64,000 nt of DNA from Channa striata (lineage: Eukaryota > Chordata > Actinopteri > Anabantiformes > Channidae). Below are positions 31,829-44,110 of this stretch, piece after piece. The stretch covers positions 496,001-560,000 of the forward strand of contig CM065185.1 in NCBI GenBank assembly GCA_033026295.1, in the 5' to 3' direction. A program made the position numbers and the translations under genes. The number at the start of each line of letters is the position of its first letter. The first letter of the stretch is position 1. Under the pieces are notes generated by a model. It ran no database searches. It saw nothing but the letters and a program-made list of their open reading frames with translations, and was not told the DNA's origin.

Positions 31829-33690
31829 TCAGTCCCACCAGACCCTCCCCACAAATACAACAGAATTAGAATCATCAGTAAGGCTCCAATCACTTTTAGA
31901 CTGCTTTGTGCCCATAGATATTTCTGAGTTAACTTCAACTATTACGGCATCAAAACTAACAACATGTCTGCTAGACCCTATTCCAGTTAGACTGTTCAAG
32001 GACGCTCTGCCCTTATTAGACATGTGTGTATTAGAGATCATTAATCTATCTTTAGTAACAAGATATGTACGAAAGGCCTATAAGGTAGCTATAATCAAAC
32101 CCCTACTTGAAAAAACATGTCTGGATCGATGTGTCTTAGCCAACTACAGACCAGTATCCAATCTCAGCTTTATTTCTAAAATAATTCAGTAGTTGCACAC
32201 CAATTATGTGATCACCTGCACAGAAACAACTTGTTTGAAGAATTTCAGTCGGGATTTACAGTTCACCATAGCACAGAAACTGCAATGGTTAAAGTCACCA
32301 ACAATCTTCTTCTGGCTGCAGATAAAGGACTTGTCTCTATACTAGTTCTGTTAGATCTTAGATCATTGATCACAAAATATTACTAACAGAACAGAACATG
32401 TAATTGGGTTCCCTAAATTGGTTTACATCTTATCTATCAGATAAAATTTGTTCATGTTAATGGAATCTTCCACACACACAAAAGTTAGTTAGAGTTCCAC
32501 AAGGCTCTGTGTTTAGCTTTATCAAGCTCCCCTCTCCTGTGGAAAACCAGCTCCCAATCCAGATTGAAACTGGATGAAACAAGTCAGTTAATCAAACACA
32601 AGCATGTCTAAAATACATATAGGGGTTGGATGACGTATAATTTCCTTTTAAAAGACTAGGCTAAAAGTCTAAAACATGTTTTCCAACCTCGTTAATTTGA
32701 TGAAATAAATCTGGCCCCCAGTAGTACTGCAAGGAATCTCTCTGTCATTTTTGACCAGGATTGTTCATTTACCTCACACAGAAAACAAATCTTTAGAACA
32801 GCCTTCTTCCACCTACAGAACATTGCCAAAATTAGGAGCATCCTGTCTCAAAGAGATGCTGAAAAACTAGTCCAGTCCTAGATTGACCACTGCTGTACTT
32901 TCAGGCTGCCCCAGTAACTCTCTAAAAAGCCTTCAATTAATCCAAAATGCTGCAGCAAGATTACTGACTGAGATTAGCTTCTCTCCATTGGCTTCCCATT
33001 ACCCTTCTTCTTACCTATGAAGCTCTGAAAGGTCAAGCTCCATAATACCTAAAAGATGTCCTATTACCATATCATCCTAATAGACCACTTTGGTCTCAGA
33101 ATCCCAGAATTTCCAAAAGTAGAATGGGAGGTAGAGCGTTTAGCTATCAAGCTCCTCTCCTGTGGAACCAGCTCCCAATCCAGATTGAGGAAGCAGACAC
33201 GCTCTCTACTTTTAAGACTAGGCTTAAAACTTTCCTCTTTGATAAAGCTTATAGTTAGTTATAGTCCTGCTGCTATAGGGCTTAGACTGCTGGGGGAGTC
33301 GATGCACTGAGCCACTTTCCTCTTCTCTTCCCTCTCTCCTCTCAGCCCACATCTACTGTATATGTCACCACTGTATGACATTAACTTTGAATCATCTTTG
33401 TCCCGTAGTTGAATTTCTCCCTCCCTGTCTCCCTCTCTCTGTCCCTGTCCACAGGTGTCCTCGGTTTTGGAGCTGTGTATCTTCCAGTGCGCAGCTACTG
33501 GTCCTACCAACCTGTGCAATGTTTTGTTGTCGCTTATGTTCCTCTGTTCCTTTCCCTTTCAACTTTCCACTCACCCCAACAAGTCAAGGCAGATGGCCGC
33601 GCACCCTAAGCCTGGTTCTGCTGGAGGTTACTTCAGTTAAAGGGAGTTTTTCCTCCTTGTTGTAAATTGGCGCTATATAGTTGAAGTTGA
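31829..33690 (+). pseudogene. L2-type LINE, RT through 3' UTR, decayed
   Basis: Plus strand. An initial open stretch (to 32190) has ITASKLTTCLLDPIPVRLFK, IINLSLVTRYVRKAYKVAIIKPLLEK and LANYRPVSNLSFISKI, the N-terminal RT blocks of fish L2. Further blocks follow in changing frames: a 'HSTET' block near 32270, 'IDHKILL' near 32360, 'GVPQGSV' near 32490, FLHLQ/NIAKIRSIL near 32815-32850, and the C-terminal 'LWNQLPIQI' region near 33160. The shared L2 3' UTR runs from about 33300 to 33690 with an internal deletion. The endonuclease is absent. It is the longest L2 copy here and is coding-dead. Confidence 0.85.
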
Positions 33691-36639
33691 AGTGTGAAAT
33701 TGAGAAATGTAAGCAATTGAAGTGTCTGTAAATTAAAAATCTCCTTAAAGTCAGGTAAGACCTAGTCTTTGTAAACACTACTACAGCTCCAAGAAAATTG
33801 GATATGCTGGTAGTGAGATGTCTACTACTTTAAATGACTTGGTTAAGTCAGTAATTTCAAAAGAAACGAAAAATTCACTCATCAGTTTACTCAGTCCTTA
33901 GTCCTTAGCCCCCCTTAGTCCTCTAACCCAGAAGACTGAGGGGGATCTTTCACATTGGAAAGGTTCATCGTAGACTTTTTGGTAACTTCTTAGCAGTTTT
34001 TTTTCTTCCCTTTTTTTCATTTTTTAATTATTGAATGAAAAAAAAATCAATTTACATTTTAGTAAATACAAGCAGAAACAATTGAAGTTTGCTGTATAGT
34101 ACTTTAACAGTATATGAATCAGGAAGTAAACATACAACAGAGTCAATCTTTTTTAAGTAGTACTGAAATTAAGAGGAACATGTGTTCTGTAATGTTGCCC
34201 ACATAAACTAACAAACAGTAACAATAAAGGTTAATTTTATGTTTTATTCCTATTTTTGTAATGTGAATTGTAGCGACCAATACGCTCTGGCGTCACCTAC
34301 ACGTGAACACACATGTTCACACGTGAACACACAACAACTGCCCACATGACGGTCAGCCATCTTATTACCTCCTAATTTCCCTTTCCCCACGCAGTGTGGT
34401 TAAAAAAACAGGAAGTGTATTTTTAGGAGGACCAAAGGCTGTGGGGGGGGGTTAAGACATGGAGGACACGCTCTTTTGTTACACGGTCACGTTGATAAGC
34501 CCACAAGTATAATGCAATGAGCTCGCCTGCACTGGAGTAGGGACCGCGATTCCAGACACACCTCTGCATCTCATCTAGATTAGGACGTTTGGTATATAGC
34601 CTGTAATACCCAGGAGGAATAGATTACCAGTGCTCATTAATGTCACCCAGACATTTCTATCATATTGTCTTTCAGTTTTATTTTTGTAATGATTCACCAA
34701 AAAATTATTAATGTAATGTGTGAATATCACTTCCCCAAAATTGTGCATATTAAAAGTTTTTTCCTAATTCACAACTTTCCCTATTTTTTAACAACACAAA
34801 ACAGTTGTTACCCAATTATAACACAATATCCTAGTTTTGCCATTTGATATTTACAGGATGTAGAATATCAAATAGCTTTCTGACCTGCAAATAATTTTTT
34901 TTTTTTAGTTTTTCGAGACTATGTGAGATCTAAAAGATTCTTTAAATTTTGTTTTTGAAAAGACTTGTACTTTGAATCTCTTTGAGAGTTTCAAAGTACA
35001 CTTGTATGCGAATCATAAATACTGTATATGCACCAGAATATGTGGATGAAAAAAAGTAGAATAAATATATAAACATATATTGGTCCCAGTCTCTCTACGT
35101 ACACTGCTAAGACGGGTTATTCTGGAGTCTAGGTGAGCTGGTAATAGTAATGAAATAATAGTCTTTTAGCAACAATGTTATTTTTTTGCAGCAGCTCAGT
35201 TGTGATGTTATAGCCCTCAGAGTGGATCTCTTCTGATTGTCCTCCAAGAAACAGCTTCACTTTTTTTGCAATAGGCGTATCTATGTCCATTGTACATACA
35301 ACAATGCGATAACAAGTAAAATTTGTTCTCAGTACTGTAGAAATGTAACTTTGGTTGGAAGGACATTTTGGTCCCCATTGCTCACTTTTTGGTTCTCATA
35401 ACAGTGATAGATGGAAGGAGAGTACATCCTATGAACTGGTTATTATTTACTTTCTACTGTGTGTGTTTAGATATTGATTATTTAATATCGGAACAGATCT
35501 TTAAGCAGGAAACTTTGGGATTGGATGTACTGATATTGCAGGATCGATCTACATGGTTGTGAAACCAAGGGAGCTTTGATGGACAAGAAGCCTTGAAGGA
35601 ACCACCTGCTGAGCAGTACTTCATACTTTCCACTGGCTAAAACCCCCTACAGTACAAACCTACATTATTGCTGGCGAGCTTAATCTAGCTCCAGACTACT
35701 GGTGTGAATTTGTGTATGTGTATGTGTGTGTGTCCAAAAAGGATTACACTGGCTGGACAGACTGCTCCAAGATAAATGTGTGTCTTGGGAATTAGTAAAA
35801 GAGCCAGAAAAACAGTTCATGGTGCACTTTTTCATTGAGGCCGGCTGCTGCAATGTTGTGTTGCACATTAGGTTCATGTAGCTTTTTGCAGAGAGGAAGA
35901 GTGGTGCATTTTCCTCTTCTATTTTTTTTTAAACAAATCAGTAGCAAGACAGGAATGTCTGTATTAAACTAATTTATGTCAGGCTGACTTCTTTAGGTCA
36001 GGAGCAAGACACCTGCACCTGTGCGTTTGTCTCATTCTCTGGCCTCTAAAGTTCCAATAAAATGCTCCCAGTTTAAAACTGTCTTTTCTAGAACTGCTTC
36101 ACCCAAATATTATTATTTTTCACTGCTAAATGCTAGTGAAATGCCACTGTTGAGACCTGGATGTACTGGAAACGACTCAAATTAACTTAGATGTAATATA
36201 CTTGTCATGTCATGGGGCTAGCCCCTGCCCTGTAGAGAGTAGGTGCAGATGTGTTATCATAACTAATGTCGCCAATTCTATTTATTTTACCATCTAGCCG
36301 GCAGAGTAGAGTAGTTGATTTAGTTGTATAGACAATGCACCCTGTTATTAAATCCTCCAAAATCCAATGTCACTGTGATACTTACCCAATGTTGTGTGTG
36401 CTCCACTCCATCTGACTCAGGTCACACTATCAAACAGGAATTGTGATGTGTGAATGGTCTTTACAGCCGGGGAGAATTGGGTTGTACCATCCAGGTAAGA
36501 AGTAGAGGAGAGTTTTATGATTGTGTGAGGAAACTTTCTTAAAAGTACCCTTGGTAACATTTTATGTTAACCTTCATATGTGGGGTAAAATAGAATAATA
36601 TATTTAAGACATTTATATTATTTCGAAAGAAGAGAACCT
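33691..36639. other. No recognisable gene
   Basis: Mostly AT-rich. Near 34296-34332 two CACGTG E-box hexamers flank a GTGAACA/TGTTCAC inverted repeat. A short TG tract lies near 35713-35732. ORFs are short and unrecognised. Confidence 0.45.
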
Positions 36640-37022
36640 ACAGTGTGTCCTAATTGGTTGTGATTGGGTGTTAATCAGTAGTGGTTTGTCTTTATAGGAG
36701 GGGCCTCAGGTATATAAGGCCTGAAGTAGAAGCTTATGGAGGGATTTTGTTCATTGCAGTTCAGATGAGGATCTGCTGCTAGTTTGCTCATTAGCAATGA
36801 TCCTAGCATAGTTTTTCTTTTGTTTATTTTTCATTTTTGTTATTTATTATGTCCAGTTTGAGGTTTGTTTTTTTAATTTTTGTATATAGTTTTTCCCACT
36901 TATTCACAAAACCAGTTTGAACTGCTGCTTACTGGGTGTCACTGTAAATAAATTGCACACTGAGGGAAGTATACTCATGCCTCTCTGCGTGTGTGTCTTC
37001 CACCGCTCGGCTAACCCTTACA
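36640..37022 (+). mobile_element. Possible solo LTR of a Gypsy-type element
   Basis: It has a TATATAAGG promoter box at 36711, an AATAAA at 36947-36952, and ends CTCTCTGCGTG...GGCTAACCCTTACA. This end resembles the U5 end of the Gypsy LTRs in this window (CTCTCTGCGTGTCTC...CTTTACA). The left boundary is a guess and no target duplication was found. No internal element sequence is adjacent. Confidence 0.4.
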
Positions 37023-37348
37023 CTGAAACTCCATTTTAGCATCAGGGCCTACTTCAAGTGGTGTTTTTAATGGATATTTTTTAACAACAATTTAACAACA
37101 GACACAAAGCAGCACTGATCCAAAGAAAAGGCAGGTACTTTTATTATTTACTCAAATTAAATATAACGTACTTAACCTAGGCACAGGGGTTGCAATCCAG
37201 TAACTTCTGTGCCGGTCCCAAGCCCGGATAAATAGACAGGGTTGCGGCAGGAAGGGCATCTGGCGTAAAACTTGCACAACCATGCGAGTCATCCATACCA
37301 CTTTCATACCGGATCGGTAGAGGCCCGGGTTAACAACGACTGCCACCG

Positions 37349-38236
37349 GTGCTGTTAATCTACAGGGTGCCGGTGGACTACTGTTGGTCGAAGAAGGAAA
37401 GGAGGCAGAAGGGTTCGGGGTCAGAGAGAGAGAAGAGGAAAGGCAGGAGCTTAGATGTGAGAGTAGGGACTCGTAACATTGGCACAATGACAGGGAAAGG
37501 TAGAGAGCTGGCAGACAAGATGGAGAGAAGGAAGGTGGATGTACTGTGTGTGCAGGAGACGAGGTGGAAGGGCAAAGCAGGTAGTATTGGAGGAGGATAC
37601 AAACTGTTCTACCATGGTGTGGATAGGAAGAGAAACGGAGTAGGAGTGATCCTGTTTGTGAACAATGTTCTAGAGGTGAAAAGAGTCTCAGACAGGGTGA
37701 TGAGCCTAAAGCTAGAAATCGAAGGGGTGATGGTTAACGTAGTCAGTGGGTATGCTCCACAAGTTGGCTGTGAGTTAGAAGAGAAGGAGATATTCTGGAG
37801 TGAGTTAGATGAGGTTGTAGAGAGTATCCCCAAAGGAGAGAGAGTAGTTGTTGGAGCAGACTTCAATGGGCATGTTGGTGAAGGGAACAGAGGTGATGAG
37901 GAGGTGATGGGCAGGTTTGGTGTAAAGGACAGGAATCCAGAAGGACAGATTTTTGTGGACTTTGCTAAGAGGATGGAAATGGCTGTAGTCAGCACTTACT
38001 TCCAGAAGAGAGAGGAACACAGAGGGACATACAAGAGTGAAGGTAGGAGTACACAGGTGGACTACATTCTATGTAGACGAGGTCATTTGAGAGAGGTTAC
38101 TGACTGTAAAGTGGTGGTAGCAGAAAGCGTAGCCAGACAGCACTGCATGGTGGTGTGTAAGATGACTCTGGTGGTCAGGAAAAAGAAGAGAGGAAAGACG
38201 GAAAAGAAGACCAAGTGGTGGAAGCTAAAAAATTAA
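37349..38236 (+). pseudogene. RTE endonuclease domain
   Basis: 295 open codons; conserved homology begins near residue 38 (VRVGTRNIGTMTGKGRELAD). Endonuclease motifs: the metal-binding Glu in VQETRWKG, YAPQVGCE, the Asp/Asn pair in GADFNGHVG, VDYILCRR and the final His region ARQHCMV. This domain nicks target DNA to prime reverse transcription. The vertebrate CFDP2 endonuclease derives from this RTE type. A stop at 38234-38236 (local indel versus the copy at 57129-58331) separates it from the linker and RT. Confidence 0.88.
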
Positions 38237-40232
38237 GAAACTTGTGACGAATTCAGACAGAAGTTGAGACAGGCTTTGGATGGTCGGGAAGAGCTTCCAG
38301 ATGACTGGGAAACTACAGCAGAGGTAATCAGGGAAACAGGTAGGAAGGTACTTGGTGTGTCATCTGAAGAGGAAAGAAGGTAAAGACACTTGGTGGTGGA
38401 ATGAGGAAGTACAGGACTGCATCCAGAGGAAGAGGCTAGCTAAAAGGACGTGGGATGTAGAAAGGACTGAGGAAAGTAGACTGGAGTACAAGGAAGTGCA
38501 GCGCAGAGTAAAGAGGGAGGTGGCAAAGGCCAAACAGAAAGCTTATCATGAACTGTATGACAGGTTAGACACGAAGGAAGGAGAGAAGGACTTGTACAGG
38601 CTACCCAGACAGAGAGATAGGAATGGGAAAAATGTGAAACAGATAAGGGTGATTAAAGACAATGATGGAAAGGTGCTAACAACCCACGAGAGTGTGCAGA
38701 GAAGATGCAAGGACTATTCTGAGGAGCTGATGAATGAGGAAAATGACAGGGAAAGAAGGGAGGAAGATGTGGCTATTGTGGAGCAGGAAATAGCAGATAT
38801 TAGAAAGGATGAGGTAAGGAAGGCTCTGAAAAGGATGAAGAGCGGAAAGGCTGTTGGTCCTGATGACGTACCTGTGGAGGTGTGGAAGTGTCTAGGAGAG
38901 ACAGCAGTGAAGTTTTTGACAAGTCTGTTTAACAGGATTTTAGAGAGTGAGAAGATGCCTGAGGAATGGAGTAAAAGCGTTCTGGTGCCGATCTTTAAGA
39001 ACAAGGGTGACACACAGAACTGTAGCAACTACAGAGGGATAAAGCTGATGAGCACCACAATGAAGCTGTGGGAAAGAGTAGTGGAAGCCAGGCTTAGGAA
39101 GGAGGTGGAGATTTGAGAGCAGCAGTATGGTTTCATGACCCGTAAGAGCACCACTGACGCCATTTTCGCTTTGAGGTTGTTGATGGAAAAGTACAGAGAT
39201 GGTCAGAGGGAGCTGCATTGTGTCTTTGTGGATTTAGAGAAGGCGTATGACAGGGTGCCGAGGGAGGAGCTGTGGTACTGTATGAGGATGTTGGGAGTGG
39301 CAGAGAAGTACGTCAGAGTAGTTCAGGACATGTATGAGAGGAGCATGACAGTGGTGAGATGTGCCGTAGGTCAGACAGAGAAGTTCAAGGTGGAGGTGGG
39401 ACTACACCAAGGATCAGCTTTGAGTCCCTTCTTGTTTGCTATGCTGATTGACAGGTTGACAGGTTAGACAGAAATCTCCCTGGACAATGATGTTTGCAGA
39501 TGACATTGTGATTTGCAGTGAGAGTAGAGAGCAGCTGGAGAGGTGGAGGTTTGCTCTGGAAAGAAGAAGCATGAAAGTCAGTCGTAGTAAGACAGAATAC
39601 ACATGTAAACGAGACGGAGCAAGGTAGAAGTGTGAGGTTACAGGGGGCTGAGGTGAAGAAGGTGCAGGAGTTTAAGTACTTGGGGTCAACAGTTCAGTGT
39701 GATGGGGAGTGTGGAAAAGAGGTGAAGAGGCTATTGCAGGCGGGTTGGAATGGGGAGAGGAAAGTGTCGAGTGTTGTGTGACAGAAGAGTGTCAGCAAGA
39801 CTCAAAGGAAAGGTGTACAGGACAGTGGTGAGACCAGCTCTGCTTTATGGATTAGAGACAGTAGCAGTGAGAAAGAGACAAGAGGCAGAGATGGAAGCAG
39901 CAGAGATGAAGATGTTGAGGTTCTCCTTAGGAGTGACAAGGTTGGACAGAATTAGGAACAAGCTCATCAAAGGGATGGCTCATGTTGCCTGTGTTAGCAA
40001 CAAAGTCAGAGAGGCCAGACTAAGATGGTTTGGACATGTGCAGAGGAGGGATAGAGAATATATTGGTAGAAGGATGTTAGAGATGGAGCTGCCAGGCAAG
40101 AGGGCGAGAGGACGACCAAAGAGGAGATATATGGATGTCCTAACAGAGGACATGAGGTTAGCTAGTGTCAGAGTGGAAGATGCCCAGGATAGAGTGAAGT
40201 GGAAACGGATGATTCGCTGTGCCGACCCCTGA
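38237..40232 (+). pseudogene. RTE linker and reverse transcriptase
   Basis: Three open pieces in order. 38352-39116: linker with WWNEEVQDCIQRKRLAKR and RT start KAVGPDDVPVEVWKCLG, FKNKGDTQNCSNYRGI. 39135-39467: EKAYDRVPREELW, GLHQGSALSPFLF. Then the active site MFADDIVICSES near 39490-39520, and 39750-40232 with the conserved C-terminus RLRWFGHVQRR, GRPKRRYMDVL. A TGA at 39114-39116 replaces the TGT present in the other copy, and frameshifts occur near 39465 and 39600-39750. It would reverse-transcribe the element RNA at the nicked target; this copy cannot. Confidence 0.88.
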
Positions 40233-40279
40233 TGGGAAAAGCCGAAAGAGAAGTAGTAGTAGTAAATATAATGTACTTA

Positions 40280-41660
40280 CTTTTACATAAATTGAAATGG
40301 CTTCTTTCAACCTGACACATATTTGCATGTATATTTGTACTCAAGTATAGTTATTGAGGATTTCATGCACCACGTCAAAAGTTGGGTTAAAAATACATAG
40401 GAGGTTGTGGTGATTAATAAATATCTCAGTCAGCCACATTACAAGTCACATAGCTCTGAGTTAAGTTTGGCATGACAGTTCAACAAATTATTATTTGTCT
40501 TTTCAGGAAAAGCACAATGGCTGGATGTTGCAAGATGATGTGGCTCAGATCTAATGCTTTTCAGCCTAAACGTTGCGAAAAAATATCTTATTGCTTAATA
40601 TGATTCAAAAGTATTTGCTCTCAAGAGTAAAATATGAGCTAAAATCACCAAGAAAAATGAAAAATGCTCATGAGCCTCAATTAATGTAGACAAATCTCCA
40701 AGTGTCTGCTGCATAAAAGGCAGAACACTTGGATCTGCCAGACCAGTTGGATGTGTGGAATTATTGTGCTGTAGCCTGAAGACATTTAAATAGGATTTAG
40801 AAAGGTAAACACATTGCATGACAGCAATTTTAAAATAAGAGGGTGTCGTTATTACAGTATGTGTGTCTCTGTCTTGATGATGTAGTGTTTAAAATAGCGA
40901 AGGAGACATTTTTCAAGCAGCATAAGGTAGATTTTTGGTTGATGATTGACCCTCAGGTCTTTCATTATAGTACAATAGAAAACCACACACTTCACACTAC
41001 AGCAATGATATAGGATACGAAGGAAAAACTGGACGAAGTGGTTGATGTGTTTAATGTAATGAAGTAACTTCAAAATCAGACCATTCCAGTTTGTTGTCCA
41101 TGATAGTGTTTTAGCTAACTAGATGCAAACATTTCATAAGTCAAACTGCCCTTTTAAGTACAGTATGTCACTCATATATTTTCTTTTTTGTTATATTTAC
41201 TACAGATAAACTAATTTGTTGCCTTTTTGCATTCACTCCACTGTCTGAAGCTATGAATTTTAATAATATCCAGTGGACAAAACTAAGTAAAACATCTACT
41301 AGAAATGAAAAGCAATAGTATGTGCTACTGAATGGGTTTTAAACTTTACTGTAGCTTCATACAAAGGATATGTCTCAAACTACAATGAAGTCAATATACT
41401 ATCTGAATCTGAAGAGGCTGCCTCACCTTTATTCTAAAAGAATTATCTATATTGTTTTTAGATGTAGAGAGTGAGGTACCATTTATTTCTTCATTGGTTG
41501 AGAGAAAAGAATTTAGAACCCAAAAAAGAAACTTTTAAAAGAATTATATGTGGTTCTACATGCTGGCTCCAGAAATTATGAAATGGCAGGTACACAGCAG
41601 CGAGCCAGCACTGTACCCCTTAAAGTTTCTTGAAAGACACTTCTTAGACCGCCTCATCAA
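40280..41660. other. No recognisable feature
   Basis: AT-rich intergenic-like sequence with no gene or repeat recognised. Confidence 0.5.
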
Positions 41661-41661
41661 G

Positions 41662-41674
41662 CTCTCTCTCTCTA

Positions 41675-41712
<38 letters not shown>
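41662..41712. repeat. (CT)n-(TG)n microsatellite
   Basis: A CT run followed by about 18 TG units. Cys/Val- and Thr/His-repeat ORFs across it are artefacts. Confidence 0.95.
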
Positions 41713-44024
41713 GCAGGCTTATCGATCTTTCCCAGGCTTTGAGGAATAAAGACAAAAGCAGAGGAAGTGGAGGTTTCAAGCTGTGCTGCCACAACAGCAG
41801 ACGAGCAGCCATGAGATACAGAGACAGGAAATGTGCAGACAGAAACAAACATACAATCTTGGCTTTTCATCACTTTCTCCTGTGTTATCCCCTGAAAATA
41901 GCTCAGATTTGATTATACAAGGAGACACATGTTTGACTATTGTGCATTGTGTAAGAGCCATTCGCAGGGACTGATATAATGATAAATGTACAGCTCACTA
42001 CAACAAAAATGTCAGATATTTCTCAATTCCTAACCTATCATTTTGAGAGTTACATAGCTGGGGGAGGTAACCACATTGCATCAAATCCTGAAGGTAAAAC
42101 TACATTGTTGATAAGTTGGGAACAGGTAAACACCTTCCAAACGCCTTCATTTATAATAGTGAGTGACTTTTGGTTTCAGTTTCAGTTCCCACATCGTGTC
42201 CCCAGTGGATCAAAGCGTCTCCCTGAAACATTTGCAAGAACTGCATGGCTCAGCATGTTGTAGTTTTAAACTTCTTGCTAAGTTTTAGAAATTTTTTTAG
42301 GAAAAAGGGGGAGCACATACAGTCGTTCAATCAGAAAGATACAGTACAGTATGTTCTTCTGATGGGACGAGAGTGTCATAAGGTTCATATTACGCAGAGA
42401 TGAACAACTTTCAGAAGCTGATTACTTTCTGTTAAGGTCTGCAGACCACCTTCTTTGGCTACAGCCAGGTTGGGTCCAATTTTCCTGCTTCTACTACCTC
42501 GCCCCCACCTCTCTACCTACACTAACCTCCAGGTATCTGCTCAATCAATGAGCCAGAAAATACTTAGGCTGGCACTCAACACATTTACTGCAGTTTCATT
42601 AAATCTACCTGCTTCCTCATGTTTTTCACCTGTTAAGGTCGAGGTTTTAGGCTTATGTTAAAGTCTGTCATTTTAAAATTATACTAAAACTAAAACTCTG
42701 ACAAATTCTTAAATATATACACAAGGCAGTAAAAAAAGGACAAAGGAAAAGGACTTCCTCTAAGGTAAAAGGTATATTCTGTTTAATTATTAATACAGCA
42801 TCGAAAGTGCAACTAATGAAAGAGGCTCACAACATTACTATTAGAAATAATGGAAGAGTGCAGGGGGGGAAACAGCAGTTCAGATCCTTCAAATCAAGCC
42901 AGCCACGTTCCTGACTAAACAGAAGGCACAACTGTTGCGCCCATGGTCTAGGGAACCAAGGCATAACACAATGTGCAAAACCAGTGACCAACCCTACCTT
43001 ACCTTCTCAGCTCAAACAAAAATATGAACATAAATACAGGACATCTAACCTGAACTCCTAAAGATAAGAAAATAAAAGGCCTTCTCGATAATACTATTGC
43101 TATCCAGTGCAATATGAAATTATTCTTCTAATTTAACCTAAATTTTTTATGCCTTACCCTAAGTGACACTTCTATAGCTTCAATGTGGGACGCCATTGCC
43201 CGAGGGTGTCAAATAGTGGTATTCGTGGAGCATCCAAAAGTAATGGACCTGTGACGTCAGTATGATACTTAAAAGAACGTACAAAGCAACACAATGTAGG
43301 AAACGTTAATATCTGACACTGTAGGATGACAAGCTGTTGGCTCCACACAAATGAATGGAAACAAAATAAAATAATCCTACTGCTCTTCTAGGCTTTCCAA
43401 ACGGTAAGACCGTGTGAAATAAATATCTATTATACAAGAGTCACAGGGTTTGTGACACACATATTTTCACACTCTATCTCCAATGATTCTTTTTGGAAAA
43501 AAAAATTTTTTTTTGGTCCAGCGTACATTACATGATCAAACAAAAGTGCAATACCACCAGTGGATACGGCACAAAAATTGTGAAAGTGAGAAAGATTTAC
43601 CAAAAGCAGGTCCTGTATAACTTTCCGATCTTACCTTACTTCATCCTGTCTTATCATAAATTATAAAATGATAAACACTTAATCCAGCGTTAGTTACCAG
43701 TTGTTTATGTCTGTTAACCAGCAACCAATGCTACTTGGTGTGCAGATAACAATCACCAAATTACTGTAATACATCTTTAACCTAATGATTCTTAGTCAAG
43801 AGTCTGAAATGTTTCTGCACTGTTAACATATAATGTTCAGGTAAAAAAAGACAAATTAAAACATGCTTTGTGTCTGTCAGGAAAAACTCAGATGTTGCAT
43901 CTGTGAACACCATACTTTTTTCATGTACATGCAGAGAAAGTAACATCTGGATCAAACCCAGACACAGGGACATATGTGGGTAGATTCCCAAGTGCATGTG
44001 GAAAGTCAACAGATGCGTAAATAT
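41713..44024. other. No recognisable gene
   Basis: No element named. A 24-bp block (ggctcagcatgttgtagttt plus taaa) at 42247-42270 recurs exactly at 44241-44264. Confidence 0.45.
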
Positions 44025-44110
44025 ATTACACTGAGTATTCCAAATTATGATGTAATTATTTTGCAGTTAAGGATAAAAATTACATCATAATTTGGAATAC
44101 TCAGTGTAAT
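44025..44110. repeat. Perfect 33-bp-arm hairpin, probable mini-MITE
   Basis: Arms 44025-44057 and 44078-44110 are exact reverse complements around a 20-bp centre. The inner ends start CACTGAGTATTCCAAATT and are flanked by TA on both sides, which fits a Tc1/mariner-type foldback element, although the family is not proven. The perfect arms suggest recent origin or gene conversion. Confidence 0.85.

Larger units (their letters stand above)
37175..40262 (+). mobile_element. Full-length RTE-type LINE with target duplication
   Basis: About 3.1 kb, flanked by 17-bp direct repeats differing at one base (taaatataaCgtactta at 37158-37174, with T for C at 40263-40279). The 5' UTR starts 'acctaggcacaggggttgca' and includes 'gttgcggcaggaagggcatc'. 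The coding region has apurinic-type endonuclease then RT. It ends 'cgctgtgccgacccctgatg', 'aaaagccgaaagagaag' and a (TAG)n tail, typical of RTE elements. A matching element lies on the minus strand at 55441-58834. Confidence 0.9.

Noticed and set aside
33259..33665. Several overlapping ORFs in both directions
   Set aside because: They lie in the L2 3' UTR and the same frames recur at other UTR copies.
41556..41912. Cys/Val-rich and Thr/His-rich ORFs
   Set aside because: They are translations of the TG microsatellite on both strands.
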